Assembly (NCBI GenBank): GCA_934717555.1
Contig: CAKUYY010000056.1
Coordinates: 1-9,009, forward strand
Direction of reading: 5' to 3'
Length of the DNA stretch: 9,009 bases
Origin: an uncultured Clostridium sp.
Lineage (GTDB): Bacteria; Bacillota; Clostridia; Oscillospirales; Acutalibacteraceae
Below, in pieces: positions 1 through 6,976 of the stretch. The translations under genes were made by a program, and so were the position numbers. The first letter of the stretch is position 1. The number at the start of each line of letters is the position of its first letter. Under the pieces are notes generated by a model. That model saw only the letters and a list, made by a program, of their open reading frames with translations, was not told the DNA's origin and searched no databases.

Positions 1-1203
1 CTCAAACAGCGATTGTACAGAATCTGCATCCTTTTCCATGGCGTCGATTTGGCTTTCTAGATCCATCATTTGTTCTCTTTGCTCCTGGCTCATTTCTGGC
101 CGGAAGTCATAGAAAGCGCGTAGCCCTGTCTGAAACCGGTATAGGGATACCAGAGCGCATAAGGCCTGTTCGCTGGCCATAGCATTGGATTCCCCAGCCT
201 TCGCGGAAGGATTTTCTTCATCCTGTTCAAAACTGTGGGTAAATCCTCCATCGGAAATTCGATATTTTATGAGCCCATCCAGTACGTTATTTCCATCTTT
301 TATAAATCTGGGGTCATTGACTGGGTCAATCCCCAAACTGCATAATGCTATCATAACCTGGGAGGAAATTTCACAGCTTCCTTTTCCCCAGGATACAAAA
401 GTCCCATCCTTTTCCTGCTGCTCTGAAAGATAGACAACCGCCCGGTCTGCGCTGTCCCTCACAGTTTTATATTCTCCATGGACAAGATACTCCTCTTCGC
501 TGTTGTAATACGGCGCCAACGCTGTCAACGCCATAGCGGTCACATCAAGGTCAGCACTTTTTCCATCCAGGGAAAACGCCCCTTCGCTTCCTTGATTTTC
601 TAGAATTTTCAAAAGAATGGTATCTCTGGTGTCCGTGGCATCTTCCGGCACCTGGTAGCGCATCGCGTCCAAAGCGATTAATCCCCAGATATATCCATTG
701 ATCCCCTGGGAACCTAGAGACTGCGTCCTTCCCCGGTAATAAACTCCATCCGCAATCAGGTTTATTTTTTCTCCATCCGGATCCGTTCCCGCCTGAGTGG
801 GATCTCCTCCTAACGATAAAACCGCCAGGGCAATACGGTGCCATTCCGTAGCCTTCTGTAAATCCAACTGATCCGGCTGTATGTATTTCTGCGTCACTGT
901 ATTTTTCAGAATAGATAAATAAGCGCTGTAATCATCCTCATATCCCATCCTTCCGATTCCTATCGCATACCAATCTAGATTTTGAGAATCCAATAACATA
1001 TTCTGTCCAAACAGCTCTCCTCCTTCTGTCCCCACATCAGTCTTTTTCCATTTGATGATATCTTCCATCATCTGTTCCAAAAGCGGGAGGGTATAATCCT
1101 GATGTTCCGCCCGGACCGTTATGGGAAAAAACGCCCATATCATGGCGACAGCCAACAGTAAGGCAATCATTTTTTTCTCTTTTGATCTTGTCAAGATACT
1201 CAC
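1..1203 (-). CDS. Exported alpha/alpha-toroid protein (prenyltransferase/squalene-oxidase repeat fold), C-terminus cut by window edge
   Basis: Open from a GTG at 1203 to the window edge: 401 codons, no stop. Residues 1-11 are basic, 12-29 hydrophobic, and VRA (30-32) is a plausible signal peptidase site, so the product is exported. The mature part has repeated helix-pair motifs: DWYAIGIGRMG (77-87), ATEWHRIALAVLSLGGDP (118-135), GINGYIWGLIALDA (167-180), DLDVTAMALTALAPY (218-232), SSQVMIALCSLGIDP (280-294) and SEQALCALVSLYR (344-356). This pattern fits alpha6/alpha6 toroids of the prenyltransferase/squalene-oxidase repeat type, the fold of the N-terminal domain of intrinsic factor and transcobalamin. 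Residues from about 370 are charged and helical, perhaps a coiled coil, and continue off the window. The GTG start overlaps the upstream stop (GTGA); an in-frame ATG at 1170 would shorten the basic signal region. I infer a partner or ligand-binding role with the upstream DUF4430 protein. No catalytic function is supported. Confidence 0.85.
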   Translation of the reverse strand, partial: MSILTRSKEKKMIALLLAVAMIWAFFPITVRAEHQDYTLPLLEQMMEDIIKWKKTDVGTEGGELFGQNMLLDSQNLDWYAIGIGRMGYEDDYSAYLSILKNTVTQKYIQPDQLDLQKATEWHRIALAVLSLGGDPTQAGTDPDGEKINLIADGVYYRGRTQSLGSQGINGYIWGLIALDAMRYQVPEDATDTRDTILLKILENQGSEGAFSLDGKSADLDVTAMALTALAPYYNSEEEYLVHGEYKTVRDSADRAVVYLSEQQEKDGTFVSWGKGSCEISSQVMIALCSLGIDPVNDPRFIKDGNNVLDGLIKYRISDGGFTHSFEQDEENPSAKAGESNAMASEQALCALVSLYRFQTGLRAFYDFRPEMSQEQREQMMDLESQIDAMEKDADSVQSLFE

Positions 1204-3221
1204 CACACTTTGTCATAACAATCTTCCCCATTTGCCTGGGGAGCACCGATATCCTTTCCATAAGCCAAGGTGAAGCGGATTCTTACTTCATCTCCGTCTT
1301 TTACCACGGCATCTGACATGGAATACCCTGGAAAGTTCCCATTGATGGTGTAGTTCCATCCCGACCCCTGGCAATAATCAAATTCTCCCAGACTGTCATC
1401 AAAACGCTGTTCTTTCCATTCCAATCCATCCGCATCAATTTCTTTTTTCAGATCCTCAGGGATCGAAACCCCTGTTCCGATCCCTGGTTTTTCTAAACGA
1501 GATAAATAAAATCCCGTATCCAGAGAACCGGTGTAACGATAGGTAAATCCATTTTCCTCTAGAAACCGCGCGATGGTATAAGAGAGAGTTTCCCCCTGGC
1601 GGATAGTAACCTCGGTCGGTTCTACAATATAGCCCAGTCCTAATACATTAGCGTCAATGCTGAGGGTAATCTTTCCCAGTTCCTCGCCGTCTTCCACTGC
1701 CTGACAGTGAATTTGATAATAGTAATCCGTGTACCGCCCATCTTCATCGGTAATGCGGATTTCCAGCCTATTTTCCCCGTTGTTAAAATATAACAGATAG
1801 CTAGTAAATTCCGATTCCCAAGTATAAGGATACAGCATCCCATTTAACCTGACTGTAATCCCCTTACTATAAATTCTGTTTCCTTGATAGTTCTTCGGCA
1901 ATACATCCAACGTAAACTCTTTACCTTTTACCGACATCCCATCGGTAACGTTAATGTGCTCCAATAAGGGCTGAGTTTCCTCATTTGCGACAGGAACATA
2001 AAGAATTGTAAAAGACTGGTCTTTGGTAACTTTTGTTCCATTTATGACATCAACAGCCTTTATTCGGATCACATTGTTCCCAATTTTTAAAGGGGCCGTA
2101 TATTGTCCATTCCCAGTAGATGTAAGCGTTTTTCCATTGCATACTACCGTCAGCCGCGCTTGATTGGAAGCATTTTTCATAGAGACGATAAAAGAAATAC
2201 TGTCATTGTGTACAGTCTGATCCTTAAGATCTGTCTGAATGGAAAATTCTTTGGGCAGTACGCAGTAGACGGTATAATTTTCTAAAATTTGCTTTTCTCC
2301 CACAACGGAATACAGTTGGATGATATTTTCCCCTTCCGTCAGGTTCGCTGTATACAGGCCGTTATCCTGGGAAAAAAGTTCCTGTTGATTACAAGTCACA
2401 GTGAGAGGTACCGTCTGACCCTTCCATATCGCACAAGCGGTAAACTGAAGAGTGTCCGTCCCTACTGTCTGACTTTTGAGATCCGTTTGCAGGATAATAT
2501 CCCCTAAATCCACATAAACCGTATAGTCCTGATAGACAGCAAAGGATTTTCCAGTCTGATCTATATATGCTACAGAAATCCGAAGAGCATTTTTTCCTTC
2601 TTTGAGAAGTACCTTTCCCTGAAATTGGGGTTGACGAGTTCCGTTTACAAAAACAGAAACGCTCCTCACTTTCAGCGACTTCTGGTGTTGGATGATTTCA
2701 AAGGAAAATTCACGGGTGTCAATCGTCTGCCCATCTTGAATCGTGGTAGTAAAATAAACTATATTACTTTCTCCTCCAGCAGAGGGAACCTGATCTCCCG
2801 GCATACCGGAGGAATCTCCTGTTTCCCCGGGAATGGCGGCAGAACCTTCCCATGAGCCTGAACCTCCACTATCATCCGAAAAATCTCCCTGTTTCTGCTT
2901 CTCGGATTCTTCCGAACTTTTTTCCCCTTGATCCTGCTGATCGGCGGGTTTGGAGGTACTGTTGTCCTCTCCATCATCTTCTATCTCTTCCTGAGACGTC
3001 TCCGCTTTGTGGATATCCGCCTGTGTTAAGGAGTCCAAATATTCTTCCGACAGTCCCATCTCGCCGCCGGGACTCATGTCAGGTACCTCTTCTTGAATAT
3101 CCAACGGGTTCTCTGGAAGGACAGTAGACTGAAACCCTGTACAGAGCATGATAGCAATCACTAGAACAGGTATAATAAAGATACTGAAACAGCGTATCCA
3201 TCGATTGGGTATCTTTTTCAT
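1200..3221 (-). CDS. Membrane-tethered surface protein with Ig-like modules and C-terminal DUF4430 (transcobalamin-like) domain
   Basis: 673 residues. A basic N-terminus and a hydrophobic segment (about 11-30) give a signal anchor or signal peptide. Cys27 lacks a proper lipobox because Leu is at -1. Residues 35-150 are an acidic, Gly/Ser-rich low-complexity linker. Residues 150-505 carry repeated beta-sandwich-like units with phrases such as VFVNGTRQ, NGLYTANLTEGENIIQL, NGQYTAPLKIGNNVIRI and NNGENRLEIRI, resembling cadherin/Ig-like modules. Residues 515-658 match the DUF4430 pattern, with GSGWNYTINGNFPGYSMSD at 619-637 and VKDGDEVRIRFTLAYGKDIG at 640-659. DUF4430 is classed with the C-terminal beta domain of transcobalamin and intrinsic factor. 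The start at 3221 has GAAAGGA about 7 bases upstream. The gene lies 118 bases after the LPXTG gene and overlaps the toroid gene by 4 bases. I infer surface corrinoid binding with its neighbours. No LPXTG signal is visible. Confidence 0.88.
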   Translation of the reverse strand: MKKIPNRWIRCFSIFIIPVLVIAIMLCTGFQSTVLPENPLDIQEEVPDMSPGGEMGLSEEYLDSLTQADIHKAETSQEEIEDDGEDNSTSKPADQQDQGEKSSEESEKQKQGDFSDDSGGSGSWEGSAAIPGETGDSSGMPGDQVPSAGGESNIVYFTTTIQDGQTIDTREFSFEIIQHQKSLKVRSVSVFVNGTRQPQFQGKVLLKEGKNALRISVAYIDQTGKSFAVYQDYTVYVDLGDIILQTDLKSQTVGTDTLQFTACAIWKGQTVPLTVTCNQQELFSQDNGLYTANLTEGENIIQLYSVVGEKQILENYTVYCVLPKEFSIQTDLKDQTVHNDSISFIVSMKNASNQARLTVVCNGKTLTSTGNGQYTAPLKIGNNVIRIKAVDVINGTKVTKDQSFTILYVPVANEETQPLLEHINVTDGMSVKGKEFTLDVLPKNYQGNRIYSKGITVRLNGMLYPYTWESEFTSYLLYFNNGENRLEIRITDEDGRYTDYYYQIHCQAVEDGEELGKITLSIDANVLGLGYIVEPTEVTIRQGETLSYTIARFLEENGFTYRYTGSLDTGFYLSRLEKPGIGTGVSIPEDLKKEIDADGLEWKEQRFDDSLGEFDYCQGSGWNYTINGNFPGYSMSDAVVKDGDEVRIRFTLAYGKDIGAPQANGEDCYDKVW

Positions 3222-3285
3222 CTCAATTCCTTTCTCCTCTTGTGGGAAACAGCAGTTTCCTTTTCCCTATCAATGAAAAGAGAAG

Positions 3286-3326
3286 ATAGCGAAGGCTATC
3301 TCTTGCAAGAAAATAACCTTCGCTAT
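3286..3326 (-). terminator. Intercistronic hairpin with T-rich tail between the LPXTG gene and the DUF4430 gene
   Basis: On the minus strand ATAGCGAAGG (3326-3317) pairs with CCTTCGCTAT (3295-3286). The stem extends inward with wobble pairs to about 17 bp around a 7-base loop. The sequence CTTCTCTTTTC follows. It starts 13 bases after the stop codon of the LPXTG gene, so it is a plausible partial terminator or 3' stabilising hairpin that lowers expression of the two downstream genes relative to the first. A shorter competing hairpin, GATAGC/GCTATC (3285-3300), overlaps it. Confidence 0.65.
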
Positions 3327-3339
3327 TCACAAAATGTTT

Positions 3340-6300
3340 TTACAATGAACGATTCGAGGATATCGACCGTTTTTTTCTCAGTGAAATGGAGAACGCCGCT
3401 ATCCCGCATATCAGCATAGGCCATACGATCCAATCCGATTGTCCTTGTTCTCCTGTGGCGGGAAGTTGCTCATTTCCAGTCGTCTGATTCTCCTCTCCTG
3501 TTGGCGGCTCCTGGGGAAGCGTTGGTTTTTTTAGGGACTGCAATTCCGCCTCCGCCGCAGTTAATACGTCATAATTGCTTACCCCTGTTTTAGAGGGCTC
3601 CGGCAATTGTTCATAAACCGATCGGGCAGCTTGAATCAGGGTTTCCTTTTCCAAAGTCACGACACCGATCGCGTCAATTTTACTTTCCACAGAACAAATT
3701 TCCTCGACCAGTTGATTCAGAAGTTTTTCCGCATCCACCAAAACTTGATAGTTGGAAACCCTCCCCTGCTGTTCCTCTGTCAACGCGGTATACGCCTCTC
3801 TTGTCATCTGAATCACACTAGATTTGGCATAAGTAACTTCTCCAATCGCATTGATAGAAGCGATTACATCGTCTATCTCCTTTTTCAATGCGTCAAGAGT
3901 TCTTTCCGCATTTACTAGATCTTTGTAATTTGTTACGCCTTTCTTGGAATCTTCCGGTAAGCTGTCATAGGCCTGACGTGAAGCCTCTATAATCTTTTCT
4001 TTAGACAGCGTGACGGTTCCAATCTCACTGATTTGTTGTTCTACGGAATTGATGTCCGCAATCAGTTCTGTCAATATTTTCTCCGCTTCCAGCAAATCCT
4101 GATAATTTGTAATTTCTTTCCTCTGTTCCACGGATAGGGCATCGTAGGCTATCCTTGCCTGTTCAATAATATCAGCTTTGGAATAAGTGACCTCTCCAAT
4201 TTCAGAGATCAAAGAAAATACAGCGTATAGAGTCTGGTATTCCGCTTCCGCCGCTGTCAAGCTGCTGTAATTGGTCACATACGGCTGTAGAGTTTCGGGC
4301 AGCGCCACATAGGCTTCCCGGGCTGTCTGAATACTGTCTTGGCTTTCCAAGGTTACTTTCCCGATTCCAGCAATCAAATCCATCACATGGGAAATGGAAG
4401 AGGTCTCCCCAGTGGTCAACACAGTCAAGTTAATGTATGTCTCCGGGGGCAAAACGGTTATCCCCGTTTCATTTCCATTCTCCCCATCAAACCGGTCGCC
4501 GTACATCACATAGTTATAATAAACCGTGATATCTGTATCCGCTGTTGTCAAAGGGACTTGAGAAAATGTCACAGAGTCCGTGATATCTCTCTCCATTCCA
4601 TTCGCCAGAAAAGCTTTTACTTGCATCCCGGAAGGATCAAAAATCTCTCCTTCCATATAAGTGGTTTTCTCTGGGGGAACAGTCACTTCTATTTTTTCGA
4701 TCCGACTTCCCACCGCCATCATATAGGCGGAATCATTTTTAAAGTAAAGCGTACCCTCTTCATCTACAATAGGACTGCAAATAGCGTACTGAGCTTGGTC
4801 TCCGGAAGGAGTAAACAATACCGGCGCGCATCCTTCTATGGTCACCATCTGTCCCTTGCTCATATACCGTTCTGTAACCCCATCCACAACAGAAGTTATT
4901 CCAGGTTTATCTTTTATCACTCGAAGTTGTCCCGGGGTATAATTATCAATAAAGTAAATATAAGCATAGCCCTCTTCGTCCTCATAGGCGGTAGACAGAA
5001 GTCCGCTGGTCTGAGGATATCCTTTTACGGGGACCGTATAGGCAATCTGCCAGCTTTCCAGGTCAATAACAGTGATATTATGTCCGCCATATTGAACAAA
5101 TTGAGCCTCTCCGGCAACGCCAATATAAGCGCGCCCGTTATGGACGACGGGCGTAGAGGTGCTCATAGGGGGCGTATTGGGACTGCCGATACCGTTATCC
5201 AACACAATCTCCTTTAAATCATATCCCTGTACGCCTTCGGGATCATCAGAAAACGTTCCGTCATTTTCCACCGCAACACTGTAAAAACTTCCGCCTTTGC
5301 TTGCGAAATAATAGCGGTCTGTAATGGTGTCATAAGAAATGGAAGAACGGATATCCCCGTTCAGATTCCCAATTTTATCGATCAGCTTTCCTGTTTTGGG
5401 ATCCAGGGACAGCAGATTCGAGGTATCCGATAAATAACCGCTTTGTCCATCATCAGTACCCACTAATACGAAATTGTCGCTGATATAGGCTCCAGACCAG
5501 TAGAAACCTCCCGCCTGTTGATAAGTCCATGTGGCGTATTTGGCTTCCTGTGTGTCGTCTGGATTTTCATCCGTAGCGGAAACGCATACAAAATTTGCGG
5601 CCTTGGTCTCACTATTCCAGAAACCGGTATAGACATATCCGTCATAATAAACCAACGGGCTATTCGGCTGTCCTTTCAAGGGATCTTCATAAACCCACAA
5701 GGATTCCAACGTTTCCGCGTCAAATGCCTGAATCGTACCGTTGGATAGGCCTACGAAGATCATACCGTCCGCATACGTGGGAGGGACAATATTAAAATTA
5801 GAATTTGTCACCATATCCCCGGTCTGTTCCATCAATTCACCGGTAAACCGGTTCGTTTTATATAGCTTTTTTCCAGAACAGAACACCAAATAATCGTCTA
5901 CAATGATCGGGGAGCCTGCGGCTCCTCCCCAAAAACCCTGACCTATTTTGGTGGCCCAATACAAAGTGGCATCGTCCGCTGTTTGCGGGGTCGGCGCATC
6001 TACGACTGCGTTATTTTCCGCATTGCCACGAAAAGTAGGCCAACTGGACGGGAGGTCTGGATTGATAGAAGGGTTTTCCTCTGCTTTCGCCAAAGTGACG
6101 GAAATGTGTGTTTCTTCTCCTGCAATAAAGTCCTCACTGATCCCTACATAGCCACTCTTTGTAATGTTATAATGATAAGAAGCTCCCTGGTATAAGGTAT
6201 ATGTCCCATCCTCATTGGGAAACACCCGATTCGCCTGGCTATCTGTTAAGAACACAAGCGCCTCTTCCGGCTGGACAGAAACAGTTACTGTTATCTCCAG

Positions 6301-6399
6301 AGATTCCTCTCCCGCCGCTTCTGCGGCGGTGGCGGCTGGTATCAATAAGGATACCAATAACGACAAAACTAAAAAAAACGATAGAAACCTTTTTTTCAT
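3340..6399 (-). CDS. LPXTG cell-wall-anchored PQQ-like beta-propeller protein with five C-terminal helical repeats
   Basis: 1019 residues, first gene behind the cobalamin riboswitch. Residues 1-28 are a signal peptide (basic MKKR, hydrophobic core, AATAA). Residues 35-105 look like a PEGA or carboxypeptidase-regulatory-like beta domain. Residues about 118-562 form a PQQ-like beta-propeller, with blade phrases such as GSPIIVDDYLVFCSGKKLY (162-180), VFVG-type strands with GTIQAFDAETLESLWVYED (221-239), NSPLVYYDGYVYTGF (246-260) and STPVVHNGRAYIGVAG (415-430). Residues 567-650 fit a bacterial Ig-like domain. Five tandem helical repeats follow (672-957), then LPATG (979-983), a hydrophobic segment and the basic tail RKKR, which together form a standard sortase signal. 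The start is supported by AGAAAGGGG 7 bases upstream. The protein is displayed on the wall. Its control by B12 suggests a corrinoid-related role, but the ligand is unknown and cannot be read from the propeller sequence. Confidence 0.9.
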   Translation of the reverse strand: MKKRFLSFFLVLSLLVSLLIPAATAAEAAGEESLEITVTVSVQPEEALVFLTDSQANRVFPNEDGTYTLYQGASYHYNITKSGYVGISEDFIAGEETHISVTLAKAEENPSINPDLPSSWPTFRGNAENNAVVDAPTPQTADDATLYWATKIGQGFWGGAAGSPIIVDDYLVFCSGKKLYKTNRFTGELMEQTGDMVTNSNFNIVPPTYADGMIFVGLSNGTIQAFDAETLESLWVYEDPLKGQPNSPLVYYDGYVYTGFWNSETKAANFVCVSATDENPDDTQEAKYATWTYQQAGGFYWSGAYISDNFVLVGTDDGQSGYLSDTSNLLSLDPKTGKLIDKIGNLNGDIRSSISYDTITDRYYFASKGGSFYSVAVENDGTFSDDPEGVQGYDLKEIVLDNGIGSPNTPPMSTSTPVVHNGRAYIGVAGEAQFVQYGGHNITVIDLESWQIAYTVPVKGYPQTSGLLSTAYEDEEGYAYIYFIDNYTPGQLRVIKDKPGITSVVDGVTERYMSKGQMVTIEGCAPVLFTPSGDQAQYAICSPIVDEEGTLYFKNDSAYMMAVGSRIEKIEVTVPPEKTTYMEGEIFDPSGMQVKAFLANGMERDITDSVTFSQVPLTTADTDITVYYNYVMYGDRFDGENGNETGITVLPPETYINLTVLTTGETSSISHVMDLIAGIGKVTLESQDSIQTAREAYVALPETLQPYVTNYSSLTAAEAEYQTLYAVFSLISEIGEVTYSKADIIEQARIAYDALSVEQRKEITNYQDLLEAEKILTELIADINSVEQQISEIGTVTLSKEKIIEASRQAYDSLPEDSKKGVTNYKDLVNAERTLDALKKEIDDVIASINAIGEVTYAKSSVIQMTREAYTALTEEQQGRVSNYQVLVDAEKLLNQLVEEICSVESKIDAIGVVTLEKETLIQAARSVYEQLPEPSKTGVSNYDVLTAAEAELQSLKKPTLPQEPPTGEENQTTGNEQLPATGEQGQSDWIVWPMLICGIAAFSISLRKKRSISSNRSL
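3451..3465 (-). other. LPATG sortase recognition motif
   Basis: Codons for LPATG (residues 979-983) are followed by a hydrophobic stretch (about 990-1006) and RKKR. A standard sortase would cleave between Thr and Gly and link the protein to peptidoglycan. The downstream DUF4430 protein carries no such motif. Confidence 0.93.
3529..4386 (-). repeat. Five tandem ~59-residue helical repeats encoded within the LPXTG protein
   Basis: Each unit begins with an IGxVT motif (residues 679, 734, 793, 852 and 911; spacing 55, 59, 59, 59). It continues with a helix containing I..AR.AY..L and ends with a [VI][TS]NY..L motif (708, 763, 822, 881, 940) and a second helix containing AE..L. The units are similar but diverged, so this is an old expansion rather than a recent DNA-level duplication. 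Position between the Ig-like domain and the sortase signal suggests a stalk that lifts the propeller through the cell wall. Confidence 0.88.
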
Positions 6400-6471
6400 A
6401 ACTTTTCCCCTTTCTGCTAACTACATCATCATTTTTCGCCTGTCAATAGCCTCCCCTCTTCCCTTTTCAAC

Positions 6472-6501
6472 AAAAAAACAGGCTGCCTCTTGGCAGCCTG
6501 T
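6472..6501 (-). terminator. Rho-independent terminator in the riboswitch leader (T2)
   Basis: On the minus strand ACAGGCTGCC (6501-6492), loop AAGA and GGCAGCCTGT (6487-6478) form a perfect 10-bp GC-rich stem followed at once by a run of seven T. It lies between the B12 aptamer and the start codon at 6399, so it is the likely off-switch of the operon when cobalamin is bound. Confidence 0.9.
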
Positions 6502-6762
6502 AACAGTACATGTTTAAATCAGGTATAGCAATATTGGATAAAACAAAAAGAGCCATTATAGAAATTTCTATAGTGGCAGACGTTTTGTTTTTCCCCGCGT
6601 ATATGGACACAACCCCAAATATTGGAAAACTGGAAATTTTTATCCTAGAGGAATTCTATCCTTTTAGGATCTCCAAAATTCCGGAAATATTACGTTAAAG
6701 CTTCCCACCTACACCTGAAGATTCAGACGGCCTTTTCTGTCGAAAGGTTAAACATAAGTCTG
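6502..6762 (-). other. Long leader between B12 aptamer and terminator T2, no gene seen
   Basis: About 260 bases separate the end of the aptamer from T2. The stretch holds a hairpin closed by CAGAC/GTCTG (6762-6758 with 6728-6724) with an inner CCTTT/AAAGG stem. It also holds a hairpin built on GGAATT/AATTCC with inner ATCCT/AGGAT (about 6652-6684), and the T1 palindrome. A 23-codon frame starting at ATG 6765 has no ribosome binding site, so I do not call it a gene. Confidence 0.6.
6540..6592 (-). terminator. Second terminator-like palindrome in the leader (T1)
   Basis: GCCA (6577-6574) through TGGC (6555-6552) is a near-perfect 26-base palindrome with one C-A mismatch. It is flanked by AAAACAAAA on one side and TTTTGTTTT on the other, which can also pair. 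The minus-strand stem is followed by TCTCTTTTTGTTTT, as in a Rho-independent terminator. The symmetry means it could act in both directions. Whether it terminates, or is a remnant of a small palindromic element, cannot be decided here. Confidence 0.55.
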
Positions 6763-6927
6763 TCATTACAGCAGATATTCTGACTTGGCTTCCTTCTACT
6801 CGCCCGCCTTCCCAGAGAAACTCTCCAGTGACATCATTGGGCTTTCGTCCACCTTACAGCAGCGTGACTGTTACGGATTCCCACCGTATTCCCTTTTAAA
6901 CATGTCAAATGACACGTACTGTAATGA
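6763..6927 (-). ncRNA. Cobalamin (B12) riboswitch
   Basis: The minus strand shows the conserved cobalamin-aptamer blocks in order: TTTAAAAGGGAAT (about 6900-6888), GGTGGGAATCC (about 6885-6875), the CAGTCACGCTGCTGTAAGG region, CACTGG...GGGAAGG (about 6830-6807), GAGTAGAAGGAAGCCAAGTC (6801-6782) and a closing CTGC. A 9-bp P1 closes it: TCATTACAG (6927-6919) with CTGTAATGA (6771-6763). The aptamer binds adenosylcobalamin or a related corrinoid and normally represses B12 synthesis or uptake genes. Here it precedes the LPXTG gene, and a Rho-independent terminator lies downstream, so control is probably by premature termination. Confidence 0.95.
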
Positions 6928-6947
6928 TATATTCACTTTTCGTTAAC

Positions 6948-6976
6948 AACTTATCACACTCTCAAGCAAAAGTCAA
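6948..6976 (-). promoter_or_regulatory. Probable sigma-A promoter of the riboswitch operon
   Basis: TTGACT (6976-6971) is a near-consensus -35 box. A weaker -10 lies at GATAAG/TAAGTT (6955-6948), depending on a spacer of 15-17 bases, with a TG just upstream. Transcription would start near 6940, shortly before the P1 stem of the riboswitch at 6927. Confidence 0.6.

Noticed and set aside
1..1203. Terpene or sterol cyclase, or prenyltransferase, activity for the toroid protein
   Set aside because: The fold pattern matches, but the protein is exported and I see no DXDD or DDXTA-type cyclase motif. Its context is a B12-regulated surface operon.
551..1261. Short minus-strand frames at 551-844 and 1037-1261
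   Set aside because: They are out-of-frame readings of the toroid gene and its junction with the DUF4430 gene. The toroid frame is open from 1203 to the window edge and carries the family motifs.
3132..3221. Lipoprotein signal at Cys27 of the DUF4430 protein
   Set aside because: The residues before the cysteine are I-M-L; Leu at -1 does not fit a lipobox, so a signal anchor or ordinary signal peptide is more likely.
4339..5217. Long plus-strand open frame (292 codons) antisense to the LPXTG gene
   Set aside because: It lies wholly inside a well-supported gene on the other strand, its translation is rich in His, Ser and Arg without recognisable motifs, and no ribosome binding site was seen.
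6418..6446. TTGACA at 6446-6441 as a second promoter for the LPXTG gene
   Set aside because: The only -10 at 17 bases is TAGTTA, a poor match, and transcription would start inside the ribosome binding site of the gene.
6510..6698. 62-codon plus-strand frame over the riboswitch leader
   Set aside because: It covers the T1 palindrome and other leader hairpins on the opposite strand, has no ribosome binding site and no recognisable protein features.
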